Shown: positions 50,498 through 61,900, numbered from the stretch's first letter. The stretch is DNA of 64,000 nt from Semisulcospira habei (GCA_036245525.1 BTPG01000004.1:50233323-50297322); one strand, 5' to 3'. The notes: generated by a model from the letters alone, not told the origin. Program-made: numbers and translations.

Positions 50498-50869
50498 TGG
50501 CAAAAATCTATGAGTTGAAGTTCTGTAAAGACAACTGAGTAAAGTCCAGACCTGCCAACCCACCACATGTCAAAGAGTAGCATCCAGACCTATTTGGAGT
50601 AGCATTTAAAGAAAAGGAGTATGGCAAAAATCTATGAGTTGAAGTTCTGTAAAGACAACTGAGTAAAGTCCAGACCTGCCAACCCACCACATGTCAAAGA
50701 GTAGCATCCAGACCTATTTGGAGTAGCATTTAAAGAAAAGGAGTATGGCAAAAATCTATGAGTTGAAGTTCTGTAAAGACAACTGAGTAAAGTCCAGACC
50801 TGCCAACCCACCACATGTCAAAGAGTAGCATCCAGACCTATTTGGAGTAGCATTCAAAGAAAAGGAGTA
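50498..50869. repeat. Tandem repeat, 3 x 124 bp
   Basis: Units start TGGCAAAAATCTATGAG at 50498, 50622 and 50746 and are virtually identical, the last ending near 50869. It lies in the intron of the minus-strand gene. Confidence 0.95.
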
Positions 50870-51014
50870 GTACACACACAGACACTGCAAAGAGCGAGAA
50901 AATCAATATTTATTCATACAGTATTAACATAGGCGTATAAGCAAGAGTTTGATATTATAAGCAAGAGTCTGATGTATACTTTAAAACATAAGTTGAAAAG
51001 TGTATAGCCCTCTC

Positions 51015-51110
51015 TAGTTCAAGGGTGGTTCCAGAATATCTTGGCGCCCATGGGTGCCAAGCTATTCTGGCACCACCCTTGAACAACCAAGGTCGATCTG
51101 TCCATAGCTA
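51015..51110. mobile_element. GGCGCC hairpin element (internal part)
   Basis: CTAGTTCAAGGGTGGTTCCA and TGGCACCACCCTTGAAC surround CTTGGCGCCCATGGGTGCCAAG. The outer ends are not recognisable. Confidence 0.7.
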
Positions 51111-51550
51111 TCAAACCATAGAGTAAACAGGTCTGTAATGGAAACATAATTCTTAGAGTCTAGGATGTGGTCACAGAATGCTCAGCAATTACTGTGGCTT
51201 TCTTGCACTTATTCAAGAGAGTGTCACTGAAGGTAGAGTCATAGCAGGTGCTGTTGCTGTTGCTGTTTTTCATAACCAGCAATGGTTCTGTTGTCGAAAC
51301 ACAACGCGATTGGTCATTTGCTAGACACGATTCTAGGTCAAAAGTTATTTTTAGTTCAGTCAGTGGACTGGCAAGGCTGGCAACCTTCTTTTTTTTTAAT
51401 CGTAGTTTTCAGGGCCGATCGTAGCAAGTATGTCTAAGTTGTAGCATGCTACGCCTAAATCGTAGCACTTGGCAGCCCTGAAAGTCGCAGAACTTCAAAT
51501 CATAGACGTCCTTTTACAGTGTCAAAAAAAATCATCTAAAGGACACCAAC

Positions 51551-51660
51551 CTGTGGAAGCTGAGCGCGACAGGGAAATGAGGAAAGAAGACGGTTAGAGG
51601 CCATGGTCAATCCGTCCACCACTAGGCCTGTAGCTAGCTCTGCCCATGGTTGAGAGCCCT
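51551..51660 (-). CDS. Unidentified gene, internal exon
   Basis: Between TTTTGCGTTTTGCAG and GTTGGT. Two bases complete the codon from 53828, then 36 codons in frame: GSQPWAELATGLVVDGLTMA and SNRLLSSFPCRAQLPQ. It leaves in phase 0. Confidence 0.5.
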
Positions 51661-52229
51661 CTGCAAAACGCAAAAGTATATTTCCATGTTGGTGTGTACT
51701 GAACGGTGCAACATTATTTAGCTAAAGATCTTGATTATGACACACAAAAGTTACACTTTTTAGACTACTGTACTGTACTAGTCTACTGTTGGAGCGAATT
51801 CGACAGCATGCCCATGATGTTACTGGTGGACTATGACTGACAATGAAATAACAAGATAAAAATGATACCATGTCCAGTTATGCTAACCTTGAATGCACAA
51901 CATACTTTTGGCACAAAGCATCTTGTGCAAGTGTGTATACATACACGTACGTATATATATCCATCAGTGTCTTCAGTGTTCGTTTACTTACAAACTTGAA
52001 ACTCTGCGATGCTGCCTAAATCTGAACGAGGAGACAGCCTCTGATGATACTGAATTAAAGTGCTTACTGCAGAGAAATGGCCACTTTCAGCTGACCCACA
52101 TTTGAGACTAGTTTGTTACATATCCACTTGAAATTTTATATTTAGTTTCCTTTGGAACAGGCACCGGATGAGTTCGTTGGCCTGCCTTGTACCTTTTCAA
52201 CTTTTCCAGTGATATATATCTCATAACGG
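51661..52229 (-). other. Intron stretch of the minus-strand gene
   Basis: No repeat or exon recognised. Confidence 0.4.
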
Positions 52230-53170
52230 GGATATATATAACAAGAAAGGCAAAGCCATTATGGCTCACGTGTATGACCGATTTACATGTGTGACCTTTG
52301 TGACAAGGGCTGGCTTCTGCAGCAGCAAAATCCATGTTTTCTGAAAATGTAAGCATTTTTCACACATCTGTCAACCCCCCCATGACCCTTGACCTTTGTG
52401 ATGAGTCAACTAAATTAGTATGCATAGGAAGGTCTTATCATCAGCCATCTTTGTACCAAATTTGATTGAAAAATTAGCAAAAATTTGGGAATACCTACAA
52501 TTTTATCAAAAAATCAGCATTTTACACACATTTGCCTGCCTCTGGTGACCCTTGACCTTTTCAAGGGGTCATTCAAATTAGTAAGCAAAGATAAGTCTTA
52601 CCATCAGGTATCTCTGTACCAAATTTGGGTTTGAAGTTGTGAATAGTATTTGAGAAAAAAAAACATCTTTTGTCAAAATATGGCTATTGTAGACCTATTT
52701 TCTGAGCTCTTGTGACCCTTGACCTTTCCAAGGGATCAACCAAATTAGTGTGCATAGAAAGGTCTTCCCATCAGGTATATCTGTAGCAAGTTTGGGTTTA
52801 AAGTTGTGAATAGTATTTTAGAAAAAACATCTTTTGTCAAAATATGGCTATTTTGGACCCATTTCCTGAGCCCTTGTGACCCTTGACCTTTCTGAGGGGT
52901 CATCCAAATTAGTATGCTTAGATAGGTCTTACCATCAGGTATCTCTGTACCAAGTTTGGGTTTGAAGATGTGAATAGTATTTGTTTAAAAAACATATTTT
53001 GTCAAAATATGGCTATTTTTCACCTATTTCATGAGCTTTTGTTACCCTTGACCTTTCCGAGGATCAACCAAATTAGTACATATAGAAAGGTCTTACCATC
53101 AGGTATCTTTGTATCAAGTTTAGGTTTGAAGTCGTAAATAGTATGTGAGCCAAAAATCAAACTTTCTCCC
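52230..53170. repeat. Imperfect tandem array, 5 units of about 164 bp
   Basis: CCCTTGACCTTT-type starts lie near 52384, 52552, 52715, 52879 and 53045. Each unit then has CAAATTAGTNTGCATAGAAA, GGTCTTACCATCAGGTATC, AAGTTTGGGTTTGAAGTTG and TTGTCAAAATATGGCTATT. The left end (GGCAAAGCCATTATGGCTCA) matches the array ends at 26440 and 27220 in reverse. Confidence 0.85.
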
Positions 53171-53827
53171 TAGATCAATTCAATTCAATAGTTCTCGAAG
53201 GCCCTATCGGATGAACAAAATTTTGTGCTGAATTGCAAATGCATAGCCTTTACATTTTGGGAGTTATTGCTTCATTTACACTGAAAAAACAACCCAACAG
53301 AAGTGTTCCATTATACACATGTGCGATCATGAAGCCAAACAAGTTCTACAAAAATGTACACCGACGTTAAACACCAACCAAGACAGCATAAAGCTACTGA
53401 TGCTCAACCAAGTGCACAAATTCATTGATGATAACACACTATTCAATTAAACTACTAAATTTCAAGTGTACAGCCTTTTGGCTTCAGGAGCCATGATTTT
53501 ACATGTAGTTCATAAAAAAACGAACCCAACAGAAGTATTCCTTCTAGAATACACATGGAATTGTGAACCGTAAGTTTTATAAATCATGGTCTGCATTCCA
53601 TGTGGCCACAATCTGGGCACAAATGCTCCTAAAGTTCCAAAAATATACTCAGAAAATTCATGTGAGCTTATATAGTGCAGACTCTGGGATGAAATCTTAA
53701 TCTTTTCTCTCCATCAATGGGGCTCATCTCTTATCGCAATAGGCACAGATTCTGTTGAGTCCACGTGACTGCAAGAGCTCATGAGAGTCTATTCCTCTTG
53801 CAGATGTACCTGACTACGTGAACATAC
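53171..53827 (-). other. Intron stretch of the minus-strand gene
   Basis: Two diverged copies of AAAACNAACCCAACAGAAGT (53285 and 53518) about 230 bp apart suggest an old duplication. No exon seen. Confidence 0.4.
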
Positions 53828-53976
53828 CTCGCAGGAGGCTGGAGGCTGATAGACTCTGAATCTTTTGCTGAGCTGAAACGTTCCCCTGCAACATGATGAT
53901 CAGCTGTACGGAGTCGCACAGCATACGGAAGTCCACTCTGTTGTCTTCCATTCTCCCCAGTCGCCAGCTTAGCACA
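53828..53976 (-). CDS. Unidentified gene, first visible exon
   Basis: Between GTGTTTTCTTGCAG and GTATGT. One base, then 49 codons, then one base: VLSWRLGRMEDNRVDFRMLC, DSVQLIIMLQGNVSAQQKIQ and SLSASSLLR. A second frame is also open, but has a poorer composition and no matching phase. With 51660 it gives a continuous reading. The 5' part of the gene is not recognised; DIRS copies 3 and 4 lie further upstream, so earlier exons may lie beyond the window. Confidence 0.5.
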
Positions 53977-54740
53977 CTGCAAGAAAACACCAAGTTTATC
54001 CTGACCACACACGATTTCAAGGCTAAGTTGAATATGGATTTGGCTGAATTATCACATGGCAAGAAACACAAAGGATAGAGTCGGGCAAAGTTATACCTGT
54101 ATTTTTCCTTCATAAAATGAACATAAGAAAACAAACAGATGTTCATTCCATTTGTTTGCATACATCACGTTTTGTTTGGGAGGCCAAAGGCATGGCTGTG
54201 AGACACATATGCACATGCAGACATGTGTTTCAAACTTGGGCATGTAACTGAGAGAACTGTGAACACTGGTAAGACATGGCACTGGTACCTTATACCGGAG
54301 CAATAGGCTATTATTGGCAATAAAGCCAAGCAAGAAGTAAAAGAAAGTAGCGGATCCAGGGCTGAAGGTAACTTCTGTAAGCTGTTTTCTAAAGTGTGCT
54401 TTTGTTCAGTTTAGTACATAGGAATCCACTAAGCTTAAATGGTATGTGTTGTGTGAGAAAGACGGAGAGAGAGATGAAACTTTTATTAAAGGATAAACGA
54501 TTGGGCATAAGAATGCCTACCTTACATGCTCTCCTATTATTGAAACATTTTACAAAATGACACAAACAAGAAAGTATAGTTTACATCAATTAGTATTGAG
54601 TATATTCTGAATGTTTAGACAGTAGAAATACATTTCCAGAAATAGTTCAGCACAATTTGTTCAGCTGGTCATCTACTAACCACAACACAGAATACCGGTA
54701 GTCAGTGTTCATAAACATGTTCATTATTCTGAAGGAAAAA
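53977..54740 (-). other. Intron or 5' flank of the minus-strand gene
   Basis: No exon, repeat family or RNA gene recognised. Confidence 0.4.
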
Positions 54741-54965
54741 TGAATTTTTCTCTAAAATGTATTTTTTCGAAAAATACTTACCGATGACATTACTGATAGG
54801 AAACGTACACTTAGCTTACTAATTTCAGCCCAAAATTCTGTTGTGTACCTACACAACCAGGGAGGCGACCCAAGGGCGCCATAACCACGTACCCCGAGTA
54901 GCCTCCCGTCCCACCCTACCCAGTCATGCGCCCAGCGGTATCTCGCCAGTCTGAAGCTTAGCTCA
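54741..54965 (-). repeat. DIRS copy 3 right inverted terminal repeat
   Basis: Matches 58384-58506 and 58916-58953 in inverted orientation (GTGTACCTACACAACCAGGG, CGCCCAGCGGTATCTCGCC). Confidence 0.8.
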
Positions 54966-55000
54966 TAGGCGGCAAGCGGGGCAGGTGGGAGGGTCCTCCG

Positions 55001-55096
55001 AGTAATGTCATTGGTAAGTATTTTTCGAAAAAATACATTGTAGAGAAAAATTAATTTGTTTCTTCAAAAACATCACCGATGACATTACTGATAGGA
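55001..55096 (-). repeat. DIRS copy 3 internal complementary region
   Basis: AGTAATGTCATTGGTAAGTA through TTTGTTTCTTCAAAAACATC to the ACCGATGACATTAC end: right tip fused to left tip, as in the other copies. Confidence 0.8.
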
Positions 55097-55204
55097 AAAA
55101 TAGCAAAAAGGAGGCAGGTGCCGCCCAGAACTTCCTTATCCCCCGTATACGGGTTAACCAGACCCGCCCTCCCCTGGAGCAACCTCCCGACAATTTCAGC
55201 TAAG

Positions 55205-56250
55205 CTTAATCCATGGCGCCTCAGGCGCCGGGAGGGAGTGTTGCGCCGCGGTGATGTGCCCCACCAGGACTAGGTTCTTCCGCTGCCCCGAGAGGTCCCT
55301 GAGGTAGAACTGGGCAAAGGTAGATGCCGCCCGCCAGCCCACGGCCGCCACATGTCTTTGATGGCGCAGGAGCGAGCAAAGGCGACGCTCATGGCCGTGG
55401 GTCTAACCTCATGCGCCCTGATCTTCAGCCTCTTAGCGCCGTCTGGGGAGAGGTCCTAGTAGGCGGACCGGGTCACCTAGCTGAGCCAGAAAGATATCGT
55501 CTGGCCAAGGTGCCTGGTCCTCTTGGGGACAAGGCAGCAAGAGGTGGATACGTCCGCTCCAGACAGGTTAGGATCAGCGCAGGTACCCCCCGTCAGGCCC
55601 TCACCGGATCCTGCTGTCTGGTCTCCCGGGGTAGGAGTAACCCCTCAGCGGCCGGATGGTGATCACCTGGGGCGCGGTCAATGGGGACCAAGACATGGCC
55701 AGGAAGGACGGGTCAGTCAGTAGCTGCACAAAGCCATCCATTCTGAACTGTAGGCAGGCGGGGCGCATCGAGAACGTGTGCAGTTCGCGTACCCTGGAAG
55801 TCAAGGCGAGGGCCAGGAGGAAGTAGGTTTTCCGGGTGACATTGGCCAACCGCGCCAAGGGGAGCGGTTCGAAGCAGTCCGAGTTGAGCCACATCAGCAC
55901 CCCGGGAGGTCCCATCACGGAGTCAGCAAGCGGGGAGCAGGCCGCTGGAGGTCGAAGCGGACCAGACGGTCGGCGAGGTCTTTGCGAGCATCAGGGACCA
56001 GCAGCCCAAGTGGCGGCACGCGTCAGCAATCAGGGCGAGGTAGCTCCTGATGGTGATCGGCGCCCAGTGCTGCTCGGTGAAGAGCCAGAGAAAGGATCGT
56101 CCAGCTGCGGGAGTCAGATCCATGGGGGAGAGGCACTGGTCTGCTCACCAGGACCGCAGGACTTGCCACATTCCCTCATAGACTCGTCGGGTCAAAGCTC
56201 TGCAGGCCGCAGCGATAGCTTCCCCCACTGCACTTGAGAAGCCTCTAGTG
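55205..56250 (-). pseudogene. DIRS copy 3 tyrosine recombinase
   Basis: Minus-strand fragments include LTPAAGRSFLWLFTEQHWAP (core-binding part), ALTSRVRELHTFSMRPACLQ (box I), HEVR (the box II pattern intact, near 55415) and FAQFYLRDLSG (tyrosine). A one-base change near 55345 shifts the frame after the CAIKDM segment. This is the only copy in which H-x-x-R is fully readable. Confidence 0.65.
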
Positions 56251-57510
56251 GCAAGGGCGCGCCGCACCATCTCCAGGCGTGGAGGGTGAGTCGCTCGGGT
56301 CACAGATGGTATAGCACCTGTCGTGGTTGCTCGAGCATCGTGCGCGGGGTGGGGAGCCGGGGGGGGGGGGGGGGGGGGGGGGGGGCGTTGCGAGGCTCAG
56401 GAGGCCGGTGGTCCAGGACTCAGTCCAGCAGAACGGGGCCACCACAGGCACCAGTAACAGTACCGTGTTGCAACCCTTGAGCTTGAGCAGGACCTTGGGG
56501 ACTAGCACCGAGGGTGGAAGAGCATACACGATGAAGCCCTCCCAGGAGACGGAGAGCGCGTCGACTGCGCAGGCGAGAGGGTCTGGGATGGGGGAGACAA
56601 GGGGCAGCTCGTCGCGAAGCGGTTGATCACAGGAGTCTCCCCTTCTGCGTAGGTCATCCAAAAGATGTCCGGATGGGGCGCCCCCTCGGTGTGGAGAAGC
56701 TGGCGACGCCGCAAGAGGGAGTCGGCTAGGACATTCAGGTGGCCAGGGATGTGTTGCGCTCGGGGAGAGATGCCACGAACTTCGCACCACCGGAGAGCCT
56801 GGTACAGGAAGATGCTGCGGGAGGGGAGCGCGTCCCAGCCAGCTTCTGGATGTAGGAGACCATGGTGGAGTCGTCGGAGAGGACGAGGAGCTCTTGGCGC
56901 CGGAGGCGTGTCTCCCACGCGATGAGGGCTCGCCAACCGCTTCCAGCTCCAACCAGTTGATGAGTCCGCAGGGTCCGGAGGCCGTGGAGAACATCAGAAC
57001 GTCAGTGGAAGGTCGCCAGTGGAGAAGCAGGTGTAGCTGAAGCAGTTGGGAGTAGAGCTGGCCGAGGGGTAGGAGGTCCGCCGCCGCGCTCATCAGGCCC
57101 AGGAGCTGAAACCACACTCAGGCGCGTGTCCTCTGGAGACACCTGCCGGGGTAGGGTCGCCAACATCTGGATCCGAGGCTCCGGGAGTCACACCTCGTTG
57201 AGGTCGGTCTGAAATCTAGGTGCACGAAGCGGCGGGAGGGCGCGAGGTCTGACTCGCCCATGTTGACCAGGAAGCCGGGCAGATCGAGTAGCATCTCTGT
57301 CCTGCCCCAAGGTGGTCACCGACTGGTTCCGCAGGAGCAGATCGTCGAGGTAGGTCAAAATGAGGCCCAAGGACGTCTGCCTGGCCTTGGCAACGACGGT
57401 GTCTATGAAGTGAGTGAACACCGAGGGGCAACATAGGCAAAGGTGAGAGGAGACCAGCTGTGGCTCCATAAGGCCTCGCAAACAAGAGCACCGGCGCACA
57501 AATTATCACT
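56251..57510 (-). pseudogene. DIRS copy 3 RNase H and partial reverse transcriptase
   Basis: RT is represented by FTHFIDTVVAKARQTSLGLI and LTYLDDLLLRNQSVTTLGQD, which keeps a perfect YLDD box, unlike copies 1 and 2. RNase H remnants include LINWLELEAVG and HLNVLADSLLRRRQLLHTEG. A G24 homopolymer at 56361-56384 (C on the coding strand) disrupts the linker region. N-terminal RT motifs are absent. Confidence 0.65.
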
Positions 57511-57780
57511 TCTCTCACTCAGACACTTTTATCTTCCGCATGCTGCATGGCACAGTCATAGTCCTGTCTAAACTTATGTAAGTAAGATAATCTTTATGTG
57601 GTTGTGCCGTAAGGAAACACAAACGCTTTTCAGTAGACCACTGGGTTATTTTATAATGTGTGTATTATTTTGGAAATGCCCGCCAAGTACAAGTCCATAC
57701 AGTTCACCCGCCTAGCATTCCATTCCTTATCTCTGCCAGGTGTTAAAAGGCAGCAGTAAATATATACAGGCTATAGCATA
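57511..57780. other. Non-DIRS filler within copy 3
   Basis: Replaces the expected RT N-terminus and most of gag. It is AT-rich and has no recognised content. Confidence 0.4.
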
Positions 57781-58383
57781 GCACAGTGCGGAGGCAGCGG
57801 TTAGTGGATGGCAGGCGGTCTCCACGCTGATAGTGCCGGATAGCCTCTCCCCATAAATACGCTCTATGGTCCCGGCGCACCTAGCGCTGGTCGAGGGCAA
57901 CGACCGAGACCTTACCTCGCCATGGCCACGTGGCCGGCGAGGAACTGTCACGGTGCGTACACAGTAACTGCAACACAAGTAAACGTGAGAGGCAACCGGG
58001 CGTGGCGCCCCAAGGCCACGCAAAACGAGCGCCCGCAAATACGAAGCATGACTCTGACGTAGAGCAAACTCACGGCCAGTGCCACCGCCCGGCGCACCGA
58101 GCGCCGTTCGAGGGCAACAACCGAGACCTTACCTTGCCCTGGCTACAAGGTCGGTGAGTAACCTGTCACAAAGACCGTAAGGAATCCAACGGGTGCAGTG
58201 GCGACACCCCAGCGCCACAAATCCAGACAGAAGCCAGCGCCCACACATAAGTCCACTTAGAAATGAAGGTAATCCAAGGCAAGCACGGTTATCCAAGGTA
58301 ATCACAGAACTCCAAGGCACGACCAGTTACAACCATACACAGGCTAACACGTCCAGTATGCTTGAACACAACCGTTCGCGGTA

Positions 58384-58507
58384 AGCTAAGCGAACAGACT
58401 GGCGAGATACCGCTGGGCGTGTGACCGGATAGGGTGGGACGGGAGACTACTCAGAGTATGTGGTTACGGCGCCCTTGGGTTGCCTCCCTTGTTGTGTAGG
58501 TACACAA
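58384..58507 (-). repeat. DIRS copy 3 left inverted terminal repeat, inner part
   Basis: Complement of the inner half of 54741-54965, ending at GGTACACAA where the 408-bp insertion begins. The rest follows at 58916-58953. Confidence 0.75.
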
Positions 58508-58915
58508 AGGATTGATTGATTGATTGTACATTGCTTAATGTCCCGACAGCAACAAGACTTTCTCAGGACGTGCCGGCACTGCTTGTGAAAAAAAAAACAC
58601 AAAAAGACACAACTAAACAGAATACTGAATGTATGTCGCCAGCCGGTCCAATACGTTAAATAAACCTACGACGTAGGGCCTAAATAAAGCTAAGACCATT
58701 TAGCAACACACATCCAATATCAAGAGCTACAGGCAGCGCAGACAGTAGGGAGAGTTTAAAAAAAGGCAAATACAGGTGAATGGCCCAAGGGTAGACAGAA
58801 ACACATGCCCCAGAATAGAAAGGAAAACCCACCCTGTGGGGCTGACCAGGGTGACCCTGGGAACTAAAAAGTAGTTAACCCTACCCACATCCCCCAGGGC
58901 AGACCCGGGTGGGGC
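58508..58915 (-). mobile_element. 408-bp retroposon with (AATC)n tail
   Basis: Flanked by the 10-bp direct repeat AGGTACACAA (58498-58507 and 58916-58925), which is single in the uninterrupted terminal repeat. On the minus strand it starts GCCCCACCCGGGTCTGCC and ends GCAATGTACAATCAATCAAT, a short microsatellite tail as in SINEs. I see no A and B box pair, so its class is open. Confidence 0.75.
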
Positions 58916-58953
58916 AGGTACACAACGGAATTTTTGGCTGAAATTGGTAAGCA

Positions 58954-59358
58954 GAGATGCCAACCCCTTTCACTACCTGACCTTACCATTTTCAAAATTT
59001 GACAGGAAGAAATAAAATTTGACAGGAAGATTTTGCGTGAACATAAAACTAGGTCATTCAAAGTTAAAGTTTGGTGCCACGGCGTGCATGACTGCACACA
59101 CGAACTTTCTTGTCACAGCACTGGCACTGACCATCTTTGCGTGGCTAGAGCACAAAACCACAACTAAAAACAGAATGAACCATACTAGTCGCCTCAGAAC
59201 CAACGAACTTATAAAGTTTGATAAATCCACAGAATTTTGCGATAGGAGTGAAAACGGGGCATATACAACCTACCCCCGACCCGTACCCTGTTGACTCTGT
59301 TGGCACCCAAAACCAGGGACTGCAAACACAATGAACCGTACGAGTTCACCCCTAAAAA
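58954..59358. other. Spacer between DIRS copies 3 and 4
   Basis: Short direct repeat TTTGACAGGAAGA at 58997 and 59017. No gene recognised. Confidence 0.4.
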
Positions 59359-59575
59359 ATAATTTTTCTTTAAAATATATTTTTTCGAAAAATACTTACC
59401 GATGACATTATTGTCTGGAAGTGTCAACTACTTACCCAATTTTAGCCTAAGAACTTGTTGTGTTCCTACACAACCCGGGAGGCACTCGGGGAACCCTAAC
59501 TAGGGCCGAGAGTAGCCTCCCATCCCAGCCTATCCAGGCACTCACCACGTGGCCCAATCACAATCAGTCGTGATA
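59359..59575 (-). repeat. DIRS copy 4 right inverted terminal repeat
   Basis: AATTTTTCTTTAAAATATAT tip, CCGATGACATTATTGTCTGG, then GTTCCTACACAACCCGGGAG. It resembles the right repeats of copies 1-3. Confidence 0.75.
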
Positions 59576-59619
59576 CTTAGCTTACCAGCGGCAAGCGGGG
59601 CAGGTGGGAGGGTCCTCCG

Positions 59620-59716
59620 AGTAATGTCATCGGTAAGTATTTTTCGAAAAAATATATTTTAAAGAAAAATTAATTTGTTTCTTCAAAAACATTACCGATG
59701 ACATTACTGTCTGGAA
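59620..59716 (-). repeat. DIRS copy 4 internal complementary region
   Basis: Carries this copy's private TTTTAAAGAAAAATT spelling in the same form as its own right tip, and the ACTGTCTGGAAG inner edge. Confidence 0.8.
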
Positions 59717-59819
59717 GAATGGCAAATAGGTGGAGGGTGCCGCGCCCAAGTTACCGCCATAAAGGGCATACGACAGAGCCACACACCCAGTCGCCAAACT
59801 CCCGACAATTTTAGCTAAG

Positions 59820-60840
59820 TGCGTATCTACGGCACTTCTGGCGCCGGGAGGGAGTGCTGCGCTGCGGCGATGTCCCCCATCAGGGCGAGATTGTCTCGCT
59901 GGCCCGACAGATCCATGAGGTAGAAGCGGGCGAAGGTTGATTCTGCCCGCCAGCCCACTGCGGCCACGATGTCTCGAACAGCACAGTTGCGATCGAAGGT
60001 GACGCTCGTGGCCATGGATCAAACCTCATGTGCACGGATCTTGAGCCTCTTAGCACCATCTTGGAAAGGTCCTGGTAGGAGGACCGTATGACCCAACGCA
60101 GCCAGGAAGATATCGTCTGAGCTGTTATGTCATTTTTGTCGGGGGCCAAAGGCAGAAAGAGGCGTGACCGTCCGCGACGGATGGGCTTGGATCTGCGTAG
60201 GGAAATGCGTAAGGCGCGCACAGGATCTTGTGGCCGGGTCTCCTGAGGAAAATTCACGTGTTTCGACGGTCAAATAGTTATGACCGGTGATGCAATCAAG
60301 GGAGACCTGGTCTTGGCTAGGAAGGCAGGGTCAGTGAGCAATTGCACAGAGCCATCTGCCTGGAACTGGAGGCGGATAGATCGCACCGACAGCTCGTGTA
60401 GTGTGCTTACTCTGGCCGCCGTGGCTAGGGCAAAAAGGAAACATGCCTTCCGTGTCACATCAGCGAAGCGAGCCAGGTAAGGTGTTCGAACCTGTCCGAA
60501 TTAAGCCACGTCATGACCCAGGGTAGGTCCCAGCGAGGAATCAGCGAGCGGGAACTGGACGCGGAAGGTCAAATTCCCATTTATCTGCAAGATCTTTGCA
60601 TTCGCCAGGGTCTGGGCGAGGTGACCGGGTAAGCCATAGTGGACAGGTATCCTCAGATCGTGAAGAGGCTAGGCCTTGGTCTCGGAGGAGAAATAAATCA
60701 GCGAGCTGTGGAATAGACAGATCAGTGGAGAGAGTTGTTGGATAGCACACTATGACTGAAGTACACGCCACTTTCCCTCGTAACGCGTCTGGTCGAGGGT
60801 CTATTGGTTAACGATAGCTTCCACAGTCGCACTCGAGAAG
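59820..60840 (-). pseudogene. DIRS copy 4 tyrosine recombinase
   Basis: ATAARVSTLHELSVRSIRLQF (box I, with Thr for the usual Glu), HEV followed by a stop in box II, then MATSVTFDRNCAVRD and AESTFARFYLMDLSGQ with the tyrosine. Several frameshifts. Confidence 0.65.
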
Positions 60841-61900
60841 CCTCCAGTGATGAGGGTTTTCCGCCGAATCCCCAGGTGTGATGGAGAAGGTGTTCAGGGC
60901 ACAGGTGGTGGAATAGTGGTCGACGTGGTTGCTTGAGCATCGTCCTCAAGGTGGCCGAAGCGGAGAGGCCCGTGGCGAAACTGAGGAGGTCGGAGTTTCA
61001 ATACATGTTCCAGGTAAACGGGTCTACCAGCAACGCAATTGCATCTTCTGTAACTGTAGAAAAACTGCGGGGTATCCGAAGTACAAGTAGCTCCTGTTGG
61101 CGAAGGAGCATTTCCTACTCGATGAAGGCTCGCCCAACTGCTGGCAGCTCTCTAGCCAGTAGGTGTGTCTGCCGGCTAGGTCCGGAGTCCAAGGGCCGGA
61201 CGTCGAGAGGAACCTCAGTAGCAGGTGTGTACTGGAACAACCGGGAGTAATGGCGACCGAGGGGAAGGATCCACCGCTGCGATCATCAAGACCAGCAGTT
61301 GAAGCAAACCCTGGCGGGGACTGACCCCGCCTAAGCGACCTGGGCGACTAAGGAGGCCAGCTTCCGAATTCGAGACTCCAACAAACTTACCCTGGAGAGG
61401 ATGGTCCGAAACTGGTAGAACACACCATCGAAGCGCAGAGGTGATACCTCCTGGAGGTCGGGTGCCTAGGGACATGGAGATGCGCCTCGGAGATGTCCAA
61501 GCTGACCGTGAAGTCTACAGGATGCACAGCTGAGTGACCCTGGTGGAATCCAAAGGAGAAGTTGGAGCCACGAGAAATTGTTCATCAATGCGAGATCAAT
61601 GACAAGGTGCTACTAGCCACCCGGCCTGGGAACCACAATTCGGAGGCTGTAAAGGTCGGGGAGTCGAAATCGTAACTCCATGGCGATGTTCTGCAGAAGC
61701 GAGTCATCCTCTACGCGCAGTGCGATGGCGTCACTCTCGTCCGACAGAATCTCGGTCCATAAGGGAAAACATCTCAGTGGCGGTGTGAATGCAAGGAAAT
61801 GAGAGTCCCTTGGTGATGGAGGTAGAGAATCCAGGGTCCTAACGGGATTGGAGAGGCCAAAGGCGGGGCCCCTAAAGCGAGCCAACAAAGAGGACAGGCT
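60841..61900 (-). pseudogene. DIRS copy 4 RNase H and reverse transcriptase, heavily decayed
   Basis: The N-terminal RT boundary is readable as MELRFRLPDLYSLRIVVPRP at 61620-61690. Downstream motifs are mostly lost. The region is placed by collinearity. Confidence 0.5.

Larger units (their letters stand above)
54741..58953 (-). mobile_element. DIRS-type retrotransposon, copy 3 (minus strand, internally deleted)
   Basis: From the right terminal repeat (54741-54965) through the internal complementary region, recombinase, RNase H and part of RT to about 57500, then about 280 bp of non-matching sequence, a leader, and a left terminal repeat that is split by a 408-bp insertion and truncated at about 58953. 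The total without the insertion is about 3.8 kb, so much of gag and RT is gone. Confidence 0.8.

Noticed and set aside
50498..50869. CRISPR-like array
   Set aside because: It is a contiguous 3 x 124-bp tandem repeat without spacers, in a eukaryotic intron.
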